Source: Haladaptatus litoreus (GTDB taxonomy: Archaea; Halobacteriota; Halobacteria; Halobacteriales; Haladaptataceae). Taken from it: a stretch of DNA of 64,000 bases. The DNA lies in assembly GCF_900156425.1 (NCBI RefSeq), contig NZ_FTNO01000002.1, positions 478,125 to 542,124 on the forward strand. The letters are read 5' to 3'. Shown one piece after another: positions 35,670 to 44,768 of the stretch (positions are counted from its first letter, which is position 1; the number at the start of each line of letters is the position of its first letter). The notes beneath the pieces were generated by a model that was given only the letters and a program-made list of their open reading frames with translations, was not told the DNA's origin and searched no databases. Position numbers and translations under genes: made by a program.

Positions 35670-35798
35670 TCTATTCCTGTCACTTCTCTTTCCTCGACAG
35701 CCTTCTCCACTGTCAATACTATTTCCCTTCGATAGCCACTCAAATAGCACGCGATAGCAGGGACGTGACCTTTGTCGCTCGATAGCCCACGCAACTGT

Positions 35799-36245
35799 AT
35801 GAATCCCATCGAAGAACTCGCACAAAACTTGCTTTCGGAGTCGAAGGCATACGGCTACACACTGACGATTTGGGGTAGTGGTGCGATACTGATGAACCAA
35901 TACGGGTCGCCACGCATTCTCGAAATTTTCCTCTACGTCGTCGGTGCGTTGGTCGTGTTTGGGGCGATGGCGAGCATCGCATTCGATGACCTGTTCGAGG
36001 ACATCGATTCAAATCCCAGCGGGAGACTCATCGCGGCATCCATGGTTCACATCGCCGCTACGTTCGGCAATCTCCTGTTGAGTTATGGCATTATCGCGAC
36101 TTTCAATCCCGGATTTCCAGCAAATTGGGCGTTTCTCGCCATCGGATTTCAAGGGACACTCGTCTACAATCTGTTGTTGCTCTTGGAGGATGGCGTTGCC
36201 CGCTTCGTCACAGCCCGGGTCGATGCTGTCAGTGTAAGTTCGTAA
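35799..36245 (+). CDS. Four-helix membrane protein, unknown family
   Basis: 148 residues with about four hydrophobic segments (TIWGSGAILM, LEIFLYVVGALVVFGAMASIAF, MVHIAATFGNLLLSYGIIATF, WAFLAIGFQGTLVYNLLLLLEDG). The first 20 residues are amphipathic. It follows the oap trio by 129 nt on the same strand. I do not recognise a named family. ATG at 35799 (MNPIEELAQN) is chosen over 35772. Confidence 0.7.
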   Translation: MNPIEELAQNLLSESKAYGYTLTIWGSGAILMNQYGSPRILEIFLYVVGALVVFGAMASIAFDDLFEDIDSNPSGRLIAASMVHIAATFGNLLLSYGIIATFNPGFPANWAFLAIGFQGTLVYNLLLLLEDGVARFVTARVDAVSVSS

Positions 36246-36263
36246 GAGTGTCAGCTCACGGTT

Positions 36264-36283
36264 CTGGAGTGGAAACGAAGGGG
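36264..36283 (+). promoter_or_regulatory. ORB-like box outside the origin, right arm
   Basis: CTGGAGTGGAAACGAAGGGG, an excellent match, 19 nt after the membrane protein stop. The G-run points right, opposite to the left-arm boxes. A degenerate copy (TTCGAGTGGAAACGGTCGGG) follows at 36313-36332 in the same direction. Confidence 0.7.
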
Positions 36284-36333
36284 TTTCACCCGGACTCGGC
36301 AGGTTTTAAGCGTTCGAGTGGAAACGGTCGGGT

Positions 36334-36426
36334 ATGAGCACTCCGACGAAAATCGTGATCGGCACTGTTGGACTGACGGCGCTGGCCGCAGTTGCAGTCA
36401 TCCTCAACCTCTGGTTCGTCGCCTGA
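36334..36426 (+). CDS. 30-residue single-pass membrane peptide
   Basis: The frame MSTPTKIVIGTVGLTALAAV...VILNLWFVA is one hydrophobic helix with a short polar N-terminus. It begins just after a degenerate ORB and ends 5 nt before the ATG of the next gene, as in a tight operon. A TATA-like GGTTTTAAGC lies 23-32 nt upstream, supporting leaderless expression. Too short for family assignment. Confidence 0.55.
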   Translation: MSTPTKIVIGTVGLTALAAVAVILNLWFVA

Positions 36427-36431
36427 GCGCG

Positions 36432-37208
36432 ATGTTTAATCAACGAACGCTCCCCGAGGACGTGGCGGCGGTTCGAGACGAACACGCACCTGATACGCTC
36501 GTCCTCGACTGCAATCGGGATTTCGAGACACTTCCGGTTCCCGCGCGCGACGACCTCGCGCTTCTGACGGACGAAATTCGTCCGTTCTCCGCATCCGACG
36601 AGTGGCTACCCGACGACGCGCCCGAACTGTTGCGGCGGTTCGCCGGAACCGACCTCGTGGTCGGCATGCCGGGCGACGGAAGCGTAGCGTGGACGCACCA
36701 AACGTCTCCACCTGTCGTCTTCGTCAAAGCACGAGTAGAGGGGTCGCCAGCGGAGTTCATCGACTTTCTGCTCGCGGAAGCACTGGTCGAAATCGGACTC
36801 GATTTGCCCGAACAGTTTCTCGAATTTTTCGGCGAGAGATACCGGGAGTTCGCCGACGTGGTTCCGCTCGACTCCGGAAGTACGTATCAACTCGCCGTCG
36901 CGCTCTGTGACGCCTATAACGGACTTCACACCCGCGAAGTATTCGCGGAGTGGCGCGAATCGTATCCCCGTTTGTTCGACGCGTGGCAGGACGCTGGTGA
37001 ACGAATTGAACCCAGAGTAGAAGGAATCACCCGGGAAGTTGCCAGCGGTCGCACGGATTTTTCCGACGCAACGGAACTCGCCTGTAGCGCCATCAAACAC
37101 GGTATCGAACCACCTGCTCCATTTTCCGCGCTGGACACGCAAGCGTATCGACACCACGGTGTCGATTACGCGATTAAATGGGCCGAAAAGACGCTGAATA
37201 CCGAATAG
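36432..37208 (+). CDS. Conserved haloarchaeal protein, unknown function
   Basis: 258-residue soluble acidic protein (MFNQRTLPEDVAAV). The segment DLVVGMPGDGSVAWTHQTSPPVVFVKARVEGSP is distinctive and conserved-looking, as is FRERYREFADVVPLDSGSTYQLAVALCDAYNGLHTRE in outline (visible as ERYREFADVV). No known catalytic motif. It is the second gene after a 30-residue membrane peptide, 5 nt apart, so they are likely cotranscribed. Upstream in-frame ATG at 36318 is rejected because it overlaps that peptide. Confidence 0.75.
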   Translation: MFNQRTLPEDVAAVRDEHAPDTLVLDCNRDFETLPVPARDDLALLTDEIRPFSASDEWLPDDAPELLRRFAGTDLVVGMPGDGSVAWTHQTSPPVVFVKARVEGSPAEFIDFLLAEALVEIGLDLPEQFLEFFGERYREFADVVPLDSGSTYQLAVALCDAYNGLHTREVFAEWRESYPRLFDAWQDAGERIEPRVEGITREVASGRTDFSDATELACSAIKHGIEPPAPFSALDTQAYRHHGVDYAIKWAEKTLNTE

Positions 37209-37264
37209 TAGGGCGAAGGTTGCGAAAAGAAAGAAGGTCGAATTTTGCTGCTCTTGTTCTCGTT

Positions 37265-38977
37265 TCAGACCGCCTCCGTTCCTTTTTTGCCCGTTCTCAC
37301 CTGACAGGCTTCCTCAACGGGGACAACGAATATCTTTCCGTCGCCGGGTTCCCCGGTGTTTGCGGCCTCGCGAATCGCCTCAATGACGTCGTCTGCGGGG
37401 ATGTCCGCGACGACGCACTCGACTTTCACTTTCTGATGTAAATCCACGACGTACTCCTCGCCGCGCCATTGACCGAGTTTTGCGGGTTGACTGCCGCGGC
37501 CACTCACATTCGTCACGGTGAGACTCGGCGCGCCAATGTCTGCCAGCGCTCGCTTCACGTTGGTCAGTCTATCCGGACGCACGATTGCAGTGACGAGTTT
37601 GATGCCGCCGTCGTTGGGCAGAGAACCGCCATCGGCGCGCAGGTGTTCGGCGGGAATCTCCGCGGTGTCGCCGACGCCGAACTCGGGGTAGGTTTCGACG
37701 CCGTGTTCCGCCACGTCGAGTCCTTCGCGCTCGTGCGCGGGCGAGACGCGGGCCTGTCCGAGTGCACGAGCGACGCCGAACACCGTCCCAGTTGCGACAA
37801 CTGTCCACAGCCCGATGAGCAGGACGCCCGTAGTCTGCACTGCAAGTCCCGAGAGCACGGAACCGAGGCTGAATCCTTGCCACGTTCCAACTGCGACGAA
37901 CGGGTACGCCAGCGCTCCGAGAATCCCGGCCGAGCCGTGGACTGGGAACACGGCACACACGTCGTCGATGTTGAGGCGTTTTTCCACGAACTCGAAGACG
38001 AACGGGAGTTGTGCGCCTGCCAGCAGACCGACCGCGAGCGCGCCGGGCCAGACGATGTCGTCGGCGATTCCGGTAACGCCGACCAATCCGGCGAGCAAGC
38101 CGTTGGCGACGTACAAGGTGTCAACCTTGCCGGTGCGAACCAGCGAAACGATGCTTGCACCGATTGCGCCCGTAGCCATTCCGAGCGTCGTGACGAGGGC
38201 GACTCGACCGACCGTTGCGAATGCGGCCAGTGAGAGCGCCTCGCCCTCGGACGCGAACACCGTGGCCGCAGTGCCGACGTTGAATCCGTACCAACCAAAG
38301 GCGAGGATGAGCGTCCCGAGGACGGCGAAGGTCACGGAGTGGCCGGGGATGACGTTCGCACCGCCGTTCTCGTCGAAGCGACCGAGACGCGGCCCGATGA
38401 CCCACGCGGCGGTCAATCCGGCGATGCCGCCCATTCCGTGAACGACCATGCCGCCCGCGAAGTCGTGGAAACCAATCGTCGCGAGGATGCCGCCGCCCCA
38501 CGTAAAGCCGACGACGACGGGGTAGATGACCGCCGCGAGCAGGACAGTGTAGCTCACGTAGGTGCGGAGTTTACAGCGCCCCGCGACGGCCCCGCTGACG
38601 ATGGTTGCGGCAGTCATAGCGAACACCGCGCCGAAGAGCCAATCGACCCAACTGTTCACGCCGCTGGGTTCGAGGATTGCAGTGAACTCTCCGGCGACCG
38701 ACCATGCCCCCGTTGCGCCAGTCAGGTAGCCGACGATGCTCGACAGCGCCGCACCCACGAGGAAGAAGGCGAGGACGCCGACGCTCCACGTCAGCAGGTT
38801 CTTCGTCAACTGGTTGGCGACGTTTTTCGAGCGCACCTGTCCGGCCTCCAGCATGGCGAACCCGGCGTGCATGAAGAAGATGAGGAAGGTTACGACCAAC
38901 ACCCACAGCAGGTTGACGCCCTCCGCAAGCACTTCGAGGTCGCTCGCACCCTGCGCGAGGAGGGTCAACTCGCTCAT
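37265..38977 (-). CDS. amt-glnK: Ammonium transporter fused to a PII signalling domain
   Basis: 570 residues. The N-terminal 430 or so are an Amt/Mep channel with eleven helices; the twin His of the pore are in [10 protein letters not shown] and FPVHGSAGI, and the pore-entry region reads [18 protein letters not shown] linker of about 30 residues leads to a complete PII (GlnB/GlnK) domain at 457-570: [14 protein letters not shown]-loop [20 protein letters not shown] with the tip Tyr at 509, and C-terminal [19 protein letters not shown]. Usually glnK is a separate gene next to amt, where its T-loop plugs the channel. Here channel and regulator are one chain. Confidence 0.95.
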   Translation of the reverse strand: MSELTLLAQGASDLEVLAEGVNLLWVLVVTFLIFFMHAGFAMLEAGQVRSKNVANQLTKNLLTWSVGVLAFFLVGAALSSIVGYLTGATGAWSVAGEFTAILEPSGVNSWVDWLFGAVFAMTAATIVSGAVAGRCKLRTYVSYTVLLAAVIYPVVVGFTWGGGILATIGFHDFAGGMVVHGMGGIAGLTAAWVIGPRLGRFDENGGANVIPGHSVTFAVLGTLILAFGWYGFNVGTAATVFASEGEALSLAAFATVGRVALVTTLGMATGAIGASIVSLVRTGKVDTLYVANGLLAGLVGVTGIADDIVWPGALAVGLLAGAQLPFVFEFVEKRLNIDDVCAVFPVHGSAGILGALAYPFVAVGTWQGFSLGSVLSGLAVQTTGVLLIGLWTVVATGTVFGVARALGQARVSPAHEREGLDVAEHGVETYPEFGVGDTAEIPAEHLRADGGSLPNDGGIKLVTAIVRPDRLTNVKRALADIGAPSLTVTNVSGRGSQPAKLGQWRGEEYVVDLHQKVKVECVVADIPADDVIEAIREAANTGEPGDGKIFVVPVEEACQVRTGKKGTEAV

Positions 38978-39151
38978 TCGTCGTCCCCCTTCGTGTCTAT
39001 TACGACGATATCATCTGGACGACTGTCCACGAATACCGAGTATTCTGGTTGGTTTGTTTTCTGCATCACGGTACGACGCAACAGGGTTCTTGCTTATAAC
39101 CTTAATCGTTGAAATACTCATTTTCATCGCCGGTTGGGTGGCCGAACGACC

Positions 39152-39161
39152 AGTTTATTAT
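39152..39161 (+). promoter_or_regulatory. TATA-like box in the amt-hemB gap
   Basis: GTTTATTATC, 26-35 nt before the ATG at 39187. It is the only evidence that something is transcribed rightward in this 435-bp gap (38978-39412). Confidence 0.35.
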
Positions 39162-39186
39162 CGGATACTATCTCCTTAAGGTTGTA

Positions 39187-39369
39187 ATGTGGTCGGAAAA
39201 CGACCATCCGGAAACTCGCTTCTGGACGCTTGTCCACCGAAAAATCGGGTATCGTCGGCTGACGGTACTCGATGCGCTGAACTCGGTGCGCACGAGATTC
39301 ACTCGCAAACCGGTGTATACCCGCCGATTCGACCGAAATTCGAATCGGTATTTCGTTCGATTACCGTAA
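39187..39369 (+). CDS. Possible small basic protein of 60 residues
   Basis: The frame MWSENDHPETRFWTLVHRKI ends RNSNRYFVRLP. It is basic (many Arg), unlike the acidic proteins around it. A TATA-like box at 39152 has leaderless spacing. Three frames are open here, so coding is uncertain; nothing else is visible in the gap. Confidence 0.35.
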   Translation: MWSENDHPETRFWTLVHRKIGYRRLTVLDALNSVRTRFTRKPVYTRRFDRNSNRYFVRLP

Positions 39370-39398
39370 TCTTCGTTTGATTTCGCCCGATTACGAGG

Positions 39399-39430
39399 GC
39401 CGACGAACTCGCTCAAGCGAGTTCGTCGGC
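39399..39430. repeat. Perfect palindrome across the hemB stop codon (15-bp arms, 2-nt loop)
   Basis: GCCGACGAACTCGCT, then CA, then AGCGAGTTCGTCGGC. It covers the last five hemB codons, the stop (39413-39415) and 14 bp beyond; it could double as a terminator hairpin. Confidence 0.9.
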
Positions 39431-40396
39431 GATATCTTCCGCGAAGTAGGTGAGAATGAGGTCTGCTCCGGCCCGCTTAATCGACAACAACGATTCGAGT
39501 GCGGTTTCCTGCAAATCGAGCCACCCCTTCTCGCTCGCGGCGTGGAGCATCGCGTACTCGCCGGAAACGTTGTAGGCCGCGACGGGGTGGTCGAACTCCT
39601 CACGGATGTCGCGGACGATGTCCAGATACGGCAGTGCGGGTTTCACCATCAGCACGTCAGCACCCTGTTCCACGTCGAGTTCAACTTCGCGCAGGGCTTC
39701 GCGCGAGTTGGCCGGATCCATTTGGTAGTGGCGTCGGTTTCCGAACGATGGTGCGCCGTCCGCGGCGTCGCGGAACGGCCCGTAAAACGCGCTTTCGTAC
39801 TTGGCGGCGTAACTCATGATGGGAACGTCGGCGTAGCCCGCGTCGTCCAGCGCTTCGCGAATCGCGCCGACCATGCCATCCATCATGCCGCTGGGGGCGA
39901 CCATCTCCGCCCCTGCTTCGGCGTGCGAAACCGAAATCTTCCGAAGGAGGTCTAACGTTTCGTCGTTTTTCACCGTGAGTCGCGGGTCGTCCGCGGCATC
40001 GTCTTCGAGTACGCCACAGTGGCCGTGTTCGGTGTACTCACAGAGGCATACGTCTGTGATGACTGTGGCATCCGTCTCGCTCGTGATTCGACGCGTTGCT
40101 TCCTGTACCACCCCATCTTCAGCCCACGCGCGACTGCCGTGTTCGTCCTTCGACTCGGGAATTCCGAACAGCATCACGGCCTCTACACCGGTTTCCAGCA
40201 CTTCCTCAACGCGGGCTACGCTCTCTTCGATTGGGACGCGCTCGTGACCCGGCATGGTTTCTATCTCGACGCGCTCGTCCGTGGTTGCGTCCACGAAAAC
40301 GGGTGCAATGAGGTCGCTGGCCGCCAGTTCGTTCTCGCTGACCAGTTGGCGAAGTCCGTCCCGGCGGAGCCGACGCGGGCGCTCGATTGGGTTCAT
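39413..40396 (-). CDS. hemB: Delta-aminolevulinic acid dehydratase (porphobilinogen synthase)
   Basis: Condenses two 5-aminolevulinate molecules to porphobilinogen for heme, siroheme and cobalamin. The 327-residue length is standard. Metal-site Cys residues are in DVCLCEYTEHGHCG, one Schiff-base Lys is in SYAAKYESAFYGPFRDA, and the second in LMVKPALPYLDI. PSGMMDGMVGAIR is also conserved. ATG at 40396 (MNPIERPRRL) is chosen over the upstream extension. The Cys-rich site implies a Zn enzyme. Confidence 0.97.
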   Translation of the reverse strand: MNPIERPRRLRRDGLRQLVSENELAASDLIAPVFVDATTDERVEIETMPGHERVPIEESVARVEEVLETGVEAVMLFGIPESKDEHGSRAWAEDGVVQEATRRITSETDATVITDVCLCEYTEHGHCGVLEDDAADDPRLTVKNDETLDLLRKISVSHAEAGAEMVAPSGMMDGMVGAIREALDDAGYADVPIMSYAAKYESAFYGPFRDAADGAPSFGNRRHYQMDPANSREALREVELDVEQGADVLMVKPALPYLDIVRDIREEFDHPVAAYNVSGEYAMLHAASEKGWLDLQETALESLLSIKRAGADLILTYFAEDIADELA

Positions 40397-40485
40397 ACCG
40401 GTGCTATCGGCGGAACGGTCAAAACCGCGTCGTTCCGGGCGCAGGTCACAACGCATTTAGTATATCACGTCAATAGCCGTACCAG

Positions 40486-41205
40486 ATGCAAATCGCCTCG
40501 CTCGTCGCAGTCGAGACGACTCCCTTCGTCGGTCTGTTCGCCCTTTCGATGTTCGGTTTGGCGCTCCTCTCGTTCGGTTCCGGTTCGAACTCCCTCCGGA
40601 AGTTCCTCTCGGATTACGGAATTATCTTCCTCGTGGCCGGTGTCGCGGTTGCCGCGGTTATCGGTATCTACCTCTTCCTGACTGGGGACGAAGAACTCGC
40701 AAAACAGTGGCTCGACCAGTACGGACTCATCGCACTCTTCCTCATCCTCATCTTGGAGGGCGCGATGTTGCTGTATTTCGCACCGAGCGAGAGTCTCGTT
40801 CCGTTCTCGGTGACCGTTCTCGCGTCCCCGGACAACATTCAAGCTATCGCCGTCATCATCTTCGTCGCCGTCATCGGCGCGACGATTGGTCAGTACGCGC
40901 TGTTTTCGCTGGCGAAGCGCGGCGGTCGGGAGTATCTGCTCGAAAAACCGTGGTTCCGCATCAGCGAGGACTCGCTCGACCGATTCGACGGCTGGTTCGA
41001 CCGCTGGGGTCGCATCGTCGTCCCGGTCAGCAACGCCCTCCTGTTCACCCGCGGAATGCTCACCGTTCCCGCCGGATTCGCGGAGATGAAGGATTGGGAG
41101 TTCATCGTCCTCTCCGCGATTGGAACGCTGATTTTCCAGTCGTGGCTCGCCGCCTTCGCGATTTACACCATCGAACTCGGTCTGTTAGATTTCCTTCCGT
41201 TTTGA
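40486..41205 (+). CDS. DedA/VTT-domain membrane protein
   Basis: 239-residue membrane protein of the DedA/SNARE-associated family, whose members act as lipid scramblases or flippases and in membrane homeostasis. Two N-terminal helices precede the VTT core: LEGAMLLYFAPSESLVPFSV with the conserved acidic/Pro residues, then IGATIGQYALFSLAKRGGREYLLEKP, and a conserved Arg segment FTRGMLTVPAGFAEMKDWEF. A C-terminal helix finishes the chain. hemB diverges from it with 89 nt between. Confidence 0.88.
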   Translation: MQIASLVAVETTPFVGLFALSMFGLALLSFGSGSNSLRKFLSDYGIIFLVAGVAVAAVIGIYLFLTGDEELAKQWLDQYGLIALFLILILEGAMLLYFAPSESLVPFSVTVLASPDNIQAIAVIIFVAVIGATIGQYALFSLAKRGGREYLLEKPWFRISEDSLDRFDGWFDRWGRIVVPVSNALLFTRGMLTVPAGFAEMKDWEFIVLSAIGTLIFQSWLAAFAIYTIELGLLDFLPF

Positions 41206-41370
41206 TTGCCACCCATTATGATTTTTCTCGCTCTGAATTTTCTTCCCACATTCTGACACCGTCTTCACTTTTCGCTGACAATCGGGGTTCTGTCGGAAAA
41301 TCCCCGACGTAATCGAGTCAAGATTGAAATCGACTTGGTTTTACCATAGCGATAGACCTAACACTCCTGA

Positions 41371-41441
41371 ATGCGTACCTTCGGGTGCGTCCGCGTGCCG
41401 TTTGTCGCGTGCCATGCCATGAGCGCCGCGCGGACGCACCC
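41371..41441. repeat. Inverted repeat with a UUCG tetraloop hairpin, in a 366-bp gap
   Basis: GGGTGCGTCCGCG (41383-41395) pairs perfectly with CGCGGACGCACCC (41429-41441) over a 33-nt loop. The left arm can instead pair upstream as GCGTACC-TTCG-GGTGCGT, a stable tetraloop hairpin. The gap 41206-41571 lies between two convergent genes and holds no supported CDS, so this is a bidirectional terminator or a small RNA. Confidence 0.6.
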
Positions 41442-41571
41442 TTTCGAAAACTACCTTGATAGCCGAGGGTATTCGGAAAAATTCAACAAATTCTGAACGA
41501 CCCAAAGGGGATTTCACCGCCACTGGCGATGAAATCCGCGTCGAAACCTGCCTCGGAGAGTGTAGTCAGCC

Positions 41572-44256
41572 TCAGGCCGCTTCCGTCGTTCCGCGCTCTT
41601 CGGCGGCCTCTCTGTCCGCCCGCCGCCGGTTTTTGAGCGCCAGCGCGCCGAAAGCGACTGCACCGACTGCTCGAAGCAGGAGGTCGAACGACCCCGGTTC
41701 GACGGTCGGTAGGCCGACCAATCCGAACAGGCTCGTCACGGTGTTGAACAGCAAGAGGGGAGCCATGAGCAAGAGGGCGGCGAGTGCAAACCACACCCGG
41801 TCTGCCCTGCTTACGTCGGCGTATAGGTAGCCGATGACGGTCGCACCGAGTGCGACGACGCCGACGAACACTCCCGCCACTGGAATCAGCACGTCGGGGA
41901 CGAAGTAGCCGAGATTGGTCACGTCGTTCACGCCGATGACGCGAACCTCCTGTCCGGTTCCGACACCGCGAAGGAGCAAGATTCCGGGCGTCAGCACGAA
42001 CGCGAACGGGACGATTGCTTTGTTCAGCGAGAGCGAAAATGCCTCGACGCCCGTCTGGAACTGGTCGGATTTCGCGATTCCCGAGGCTGCGTAGGCAGCG
42101 ACCGCCACCGGCGGCGTGATGTCGGCGATGACGCCGAAATAGAGGATAAAGAGGTGTGCCGACAGAATCGGAATCCCGAATCCGGCGATGGCGTCACCGA
42201 GCATCGAGACGAGAATGATGTAGGTCACCGTCGTCGGCATTCCCATTCCGAGTATGATGGACGAAATCGCGGTGAGAACCAACAGCGCGACGATTGACCC
42301 GCCGCTGACCGTCTGGATGAGCGCGGTTAGATTCGGTCCGAGTCCGCTGACGCTGATGACGCCGGGAATGACGCCCGCCGCCGCAACCGCGATGACGACC
42401 GTCGTCGCGGTTCGTGCACCCGAATCCATCGAGGTGAGGACGAACCCACCGTACTGGAATCCGCGATTGTCCGCGAGTTTGGGTCGCCGAAGGACGTTTG
42501 CCCCCTTCGCAACCGCGTCATCGACCTGTCCGTCGAAGTCGAGCAGTGGTGCGTCCGCGTGCGGGCGAAGCAACAGCGTGACGAGACTCACGGCGAGAAT
42601 TATCCAGCCGAGTTGCCCTGCCACCACATTGAGCGCGGCGATTGGTGCGAGTCCCGTCTCTGCACCGCCTCCGCCCGCGAGCAGGGAAACGATACCGACG
42701 CCTGCGGTCACGAAGGAGGCGAACTGGAGCGCGGAAATTCCGACAATCGTTCCGACCAGCGGCACTCTCGAAGTTCGGTTGTAGGCCGCAATGAGTGCGA
42801 TGAGTGCAGCGATGGCGACGAGGGTGTACCACGCCGCTCGCTCGATCGAGAGTCGTTCGATGATGAGGTAGTGAAGAAGCAGGATTAGCGGGACGAGGTA
42901 GAACCAACCGCGAAGGAGGTGGGGCTGAAATCCGACGATTTCCGAATCGGCTAAGCCGCCGATGTTCTCCTTCGAGGCTTCCAGATGCACCATCACCCAG
43001 ACGCCGAAGAAGAAGACGATAGCCGGAATCGCCGCCGCGATAATCACGTCGCGGAAGGGCGTCAGCGTGTACTCTACGATGAGGAACGCCGCGGCACCCA
43101 TGACGGGCGGAAGAATCTGCCCGCCGGACGAGGCCGAGGCTTCGACGGCCCCTGCGAACTCCGGTCGATAACCGGAGCGTTTCATCAGCGGAATCGTGAA
43201 GGCTCCGGTCGTCACCGTGTTCGCAATCGACGACCCGCTGATGGTGCCCATGAATCCCGAGGCCAGAATCGAGGCTTTGGCGGGGCCGCCTTTTCGCTGT
43301 CCCGTCGCGGAGTATGCGAGTTCGATGAACCACTGGCCTGCGCCGCTCATCTCCAGAAATGCGCCGAACAGGATGAAGATGAAAATGAATCGGACGCTCA
43401 CCGTAACGGGAATTCCGAACACGCCGTTTTCGGTGTTGTACCAGAGGTTCTGGACGATGGAACTCCAGTCGAGCGGCGGAATCGAGAGGACGCCGATAAT
43501 GGGTGCGTCGATGGGAATCAGGTAGCCCCATCGCGCGTAGACGATGAACGACGCGACGATAATCATGAGATACAGGCCGAGAACTCGTCGAGTCGCTTCG
43601 AGCACGAGTAAAACGCCGAGCGCCCCGAGGACGAACGCGTAGGACACCTCGTTTAATGGGATTCCAATTGCAGAGAGTGCGTCCGTGACCGGCGAAAGAA
43701 ACGGATACACCTCCGAAATCGTTCGTCCGAACCCGAGTCCGAGCGCCCGCATTCCGCGAATTTCGTCGAAATCCGTCAGCATGTACCAGACGGATAACAA
43801 CGCTATCCCCATCATCACGAAATCGACCGGCGTCACCCGTTTCCTTTCAGGGTCAACCATCAGCCATCGGACACCCCGTCGTACACCCGCGGCGACCCGA
43901 GTGACCGGATTATCCTCGCCAAATCGTTCCTGCACTGCGGGAACGATTTGGCCGAGACGACGCGAAAGAAATCCACGTCCAGTCGTGGTCGGAAACAGCA
44001 GAAACGATAGCAGCAGGGCAAAGGTGACGTGAATTGCGTTCACCTGTAACAGTTGAAGCGCGGCGAGTTGCACGTTCCCGATGGCAGGAAGCGTCAGTTG
44101 AAACACGAACCCGCGCGCCGCGAGCCATATCTGAAACGCCGAGAAGGTGATGGCGATTGCCGAGGCGACGACGGCAATCACCCCGCGAAGGTCACGTCTG
44201 TGTTCAAGTTCCTGAACGAGTTCTTCTTGCTCTTGCTCGCTTAGCGTGTCGCTCAT
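41572..44256 (-). CDS. TRAP transporter fused permease (4TM/12TM)
   Basis: 894-residue membrane protein that unites the small and large TRAP permease subunits in one chain. The N-terminal part has about four helices (to residue 260); the large-subunit part contains GQWFIELAYSATGQRKGGPAKASILASGFMGTISGSSIANTVTTGAFTIP and the repeat GGSIVALLVLTAISSIILGMGMPTTVTYII (both shown in outline). It works with the TAXI-type binding protein two genes upstream; substrates of such systems are often dicarboxylates or amino acids. The start overlaps the DUF1850 gene by 4 nt. A near-perfect palindrome lies at 43918-43952. Confidence 0.93.
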   Translation of the reverse strand: MSDTLSEQEQEELVQELEHRRDLRGVIAVVASAIAITFSAFQIWLAARGFVFQLTLPAIGNVQLAALQLLQVNAIHVTFALLLSFLLFPTTTGRGFLSRRLGQIVPAVQERFGEDNPVTRVAAGVRRGVRWLMVDPERKRVTPVDFVMMGIALLSVWYMLTDFDEIRGMRALGLGFGRTISEVYPFLSPVTDALSAIGIPLNEVSYAFVLGALGVLLVLEATRRVLGLYLMIIVASFIVYARWGYLIPIDAPIIGVLSIPPLDWSSIVQNLWYNTENGVFGIPVTVSVRFIFIFILFGAFLEMSGAGQWFIELAYSATGQRKGGPAKASILASGFMGTISGSSIANTVTTGAFTIPLMKRSGYRPEFAGAVEASASSGGQILPPVMGAAAFLIVEYTLTPFRDVIIAAAIPAIVFFFGVWVMVHLEASKENIGGLADSEIVGFQPHLLRGWFYLVPLILLLHYLIIERLSIERAAWYTLVAIAALIALIAAYNRTSRVPLVGTIVGISALQFASFVTAGVGIVSLLAGGGGAETGLAPIAALNVVAGQLGWIILAVSLVTLLLRPHADAPLLDFDGQVDDAVAKGANVLRRPKLADNRGFQYGGFVLTSMDSGARTATTVVIAVAAAGVIPGVISVSGLGPNLTALIQTVSGGSIVALLVLTAISSIILGMGMPTTVTYIILVSMLGDAIAGFGIPILSAHLFILYFGVIADITPPVAVAAYAASGIAKSDQFQTGVEAFSLSLNKAIVPFAFVLTPGILLLRGVGTGQEVRVIGVNDVTNLGYFVPDVLIPVAGVFVGVVALGATVIGYLYADVSRADRVWFALAALLLMAPLLLFNTVTSLFGLVGLPTVEPGSFDLLLRAVGAVAFGALALKNRRRADREAAEERGTTEAA
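43918..43952. repeat. Near-perfect palindrome inside the TRAP permease gene
   Basis: Arms GCCAAATCGTTCC and GGAACGATTTGGC (13 bp) enclose TGCACTGCG, whose inner GCA/TGC also pair; only one T:G position breaks the symmetry. Confidence 0.85.
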
Positions 44257-44768
44257 GTTGGACACCGTTCGATGACGAACAGTTCGACCGATTCACCGCC
44301 CGAGAGTGCCGCGAGGTCGTACCGCTCGTCTCCGACTCGCAGTTCGTGATTCGCCACATCGCCCGGTGCGACGGAAATCTGTGCGTAGCGGCCCGGTGGG
44401 TCGAAGACGAACCAACCGTTTTCAGTCGTTACGTCCGCGTTAGCCGGAAGTCCAGCGCCGTAGGATTGAAATCGCATTTCGGTCATCTCTAACTCGATTC
44501 CGTCCACGGCGTACACGTCCCGAACCGGCGTTTTCTCGACGCTGTGCGTGTACGCGAGCGTAACCTGCGTTCCGTTTTTGACCGGTGTGACGAGTATCGG
44601 TTCGCCCGTCTCGGCGTCCGCGACGACGAGGACTTTGTCGCCCTGTTCGTCGCCACTCTGTGCGCTGCTGCCCGCAACAGCACCCGCCGGAACCGCGAGC
44701 AGGAGGAGTGCACACAGGGCGAGCGACAGTCGCGCAGTGTTACGAACTGTTGTTCCCACCTGCGTCAT
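44253..44768 (-). CDS. DUF1850 protein of a TAXI-TRAP system
   Basis: 171 residues with an N-terminal signal-like helix (LSLALCALLLLAVPAGAVAGS), so probably exported or anchored. The domain FAYTHSVEKTPV-like segment (seen as LAYTHSVEKTPVRDVYAVDG) is the DUF1850 hallmark. The family is found almost only beside TAXI-type TRAP genes, as here, and its role is unknown. It overlaps the end of the binding-protein gene by 29 nt and the permease start by 4 nt. Confidence 0.85.
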   Translation of the reverse strand: MTQVGTTVRNTARLSLALCALLLLAVPAGAVAGSSAQSGDEQGDKVLVVADAETGEPILVTPVKNGTQVTLAYTHSVEKTPVRDVYAVDGIELEMTEMRFQSYGAGLPANADVTTENGWFVFDPPGRYAQISVAPGDVANHELRVGDERYDLAALSGGESVELFVIERCPT

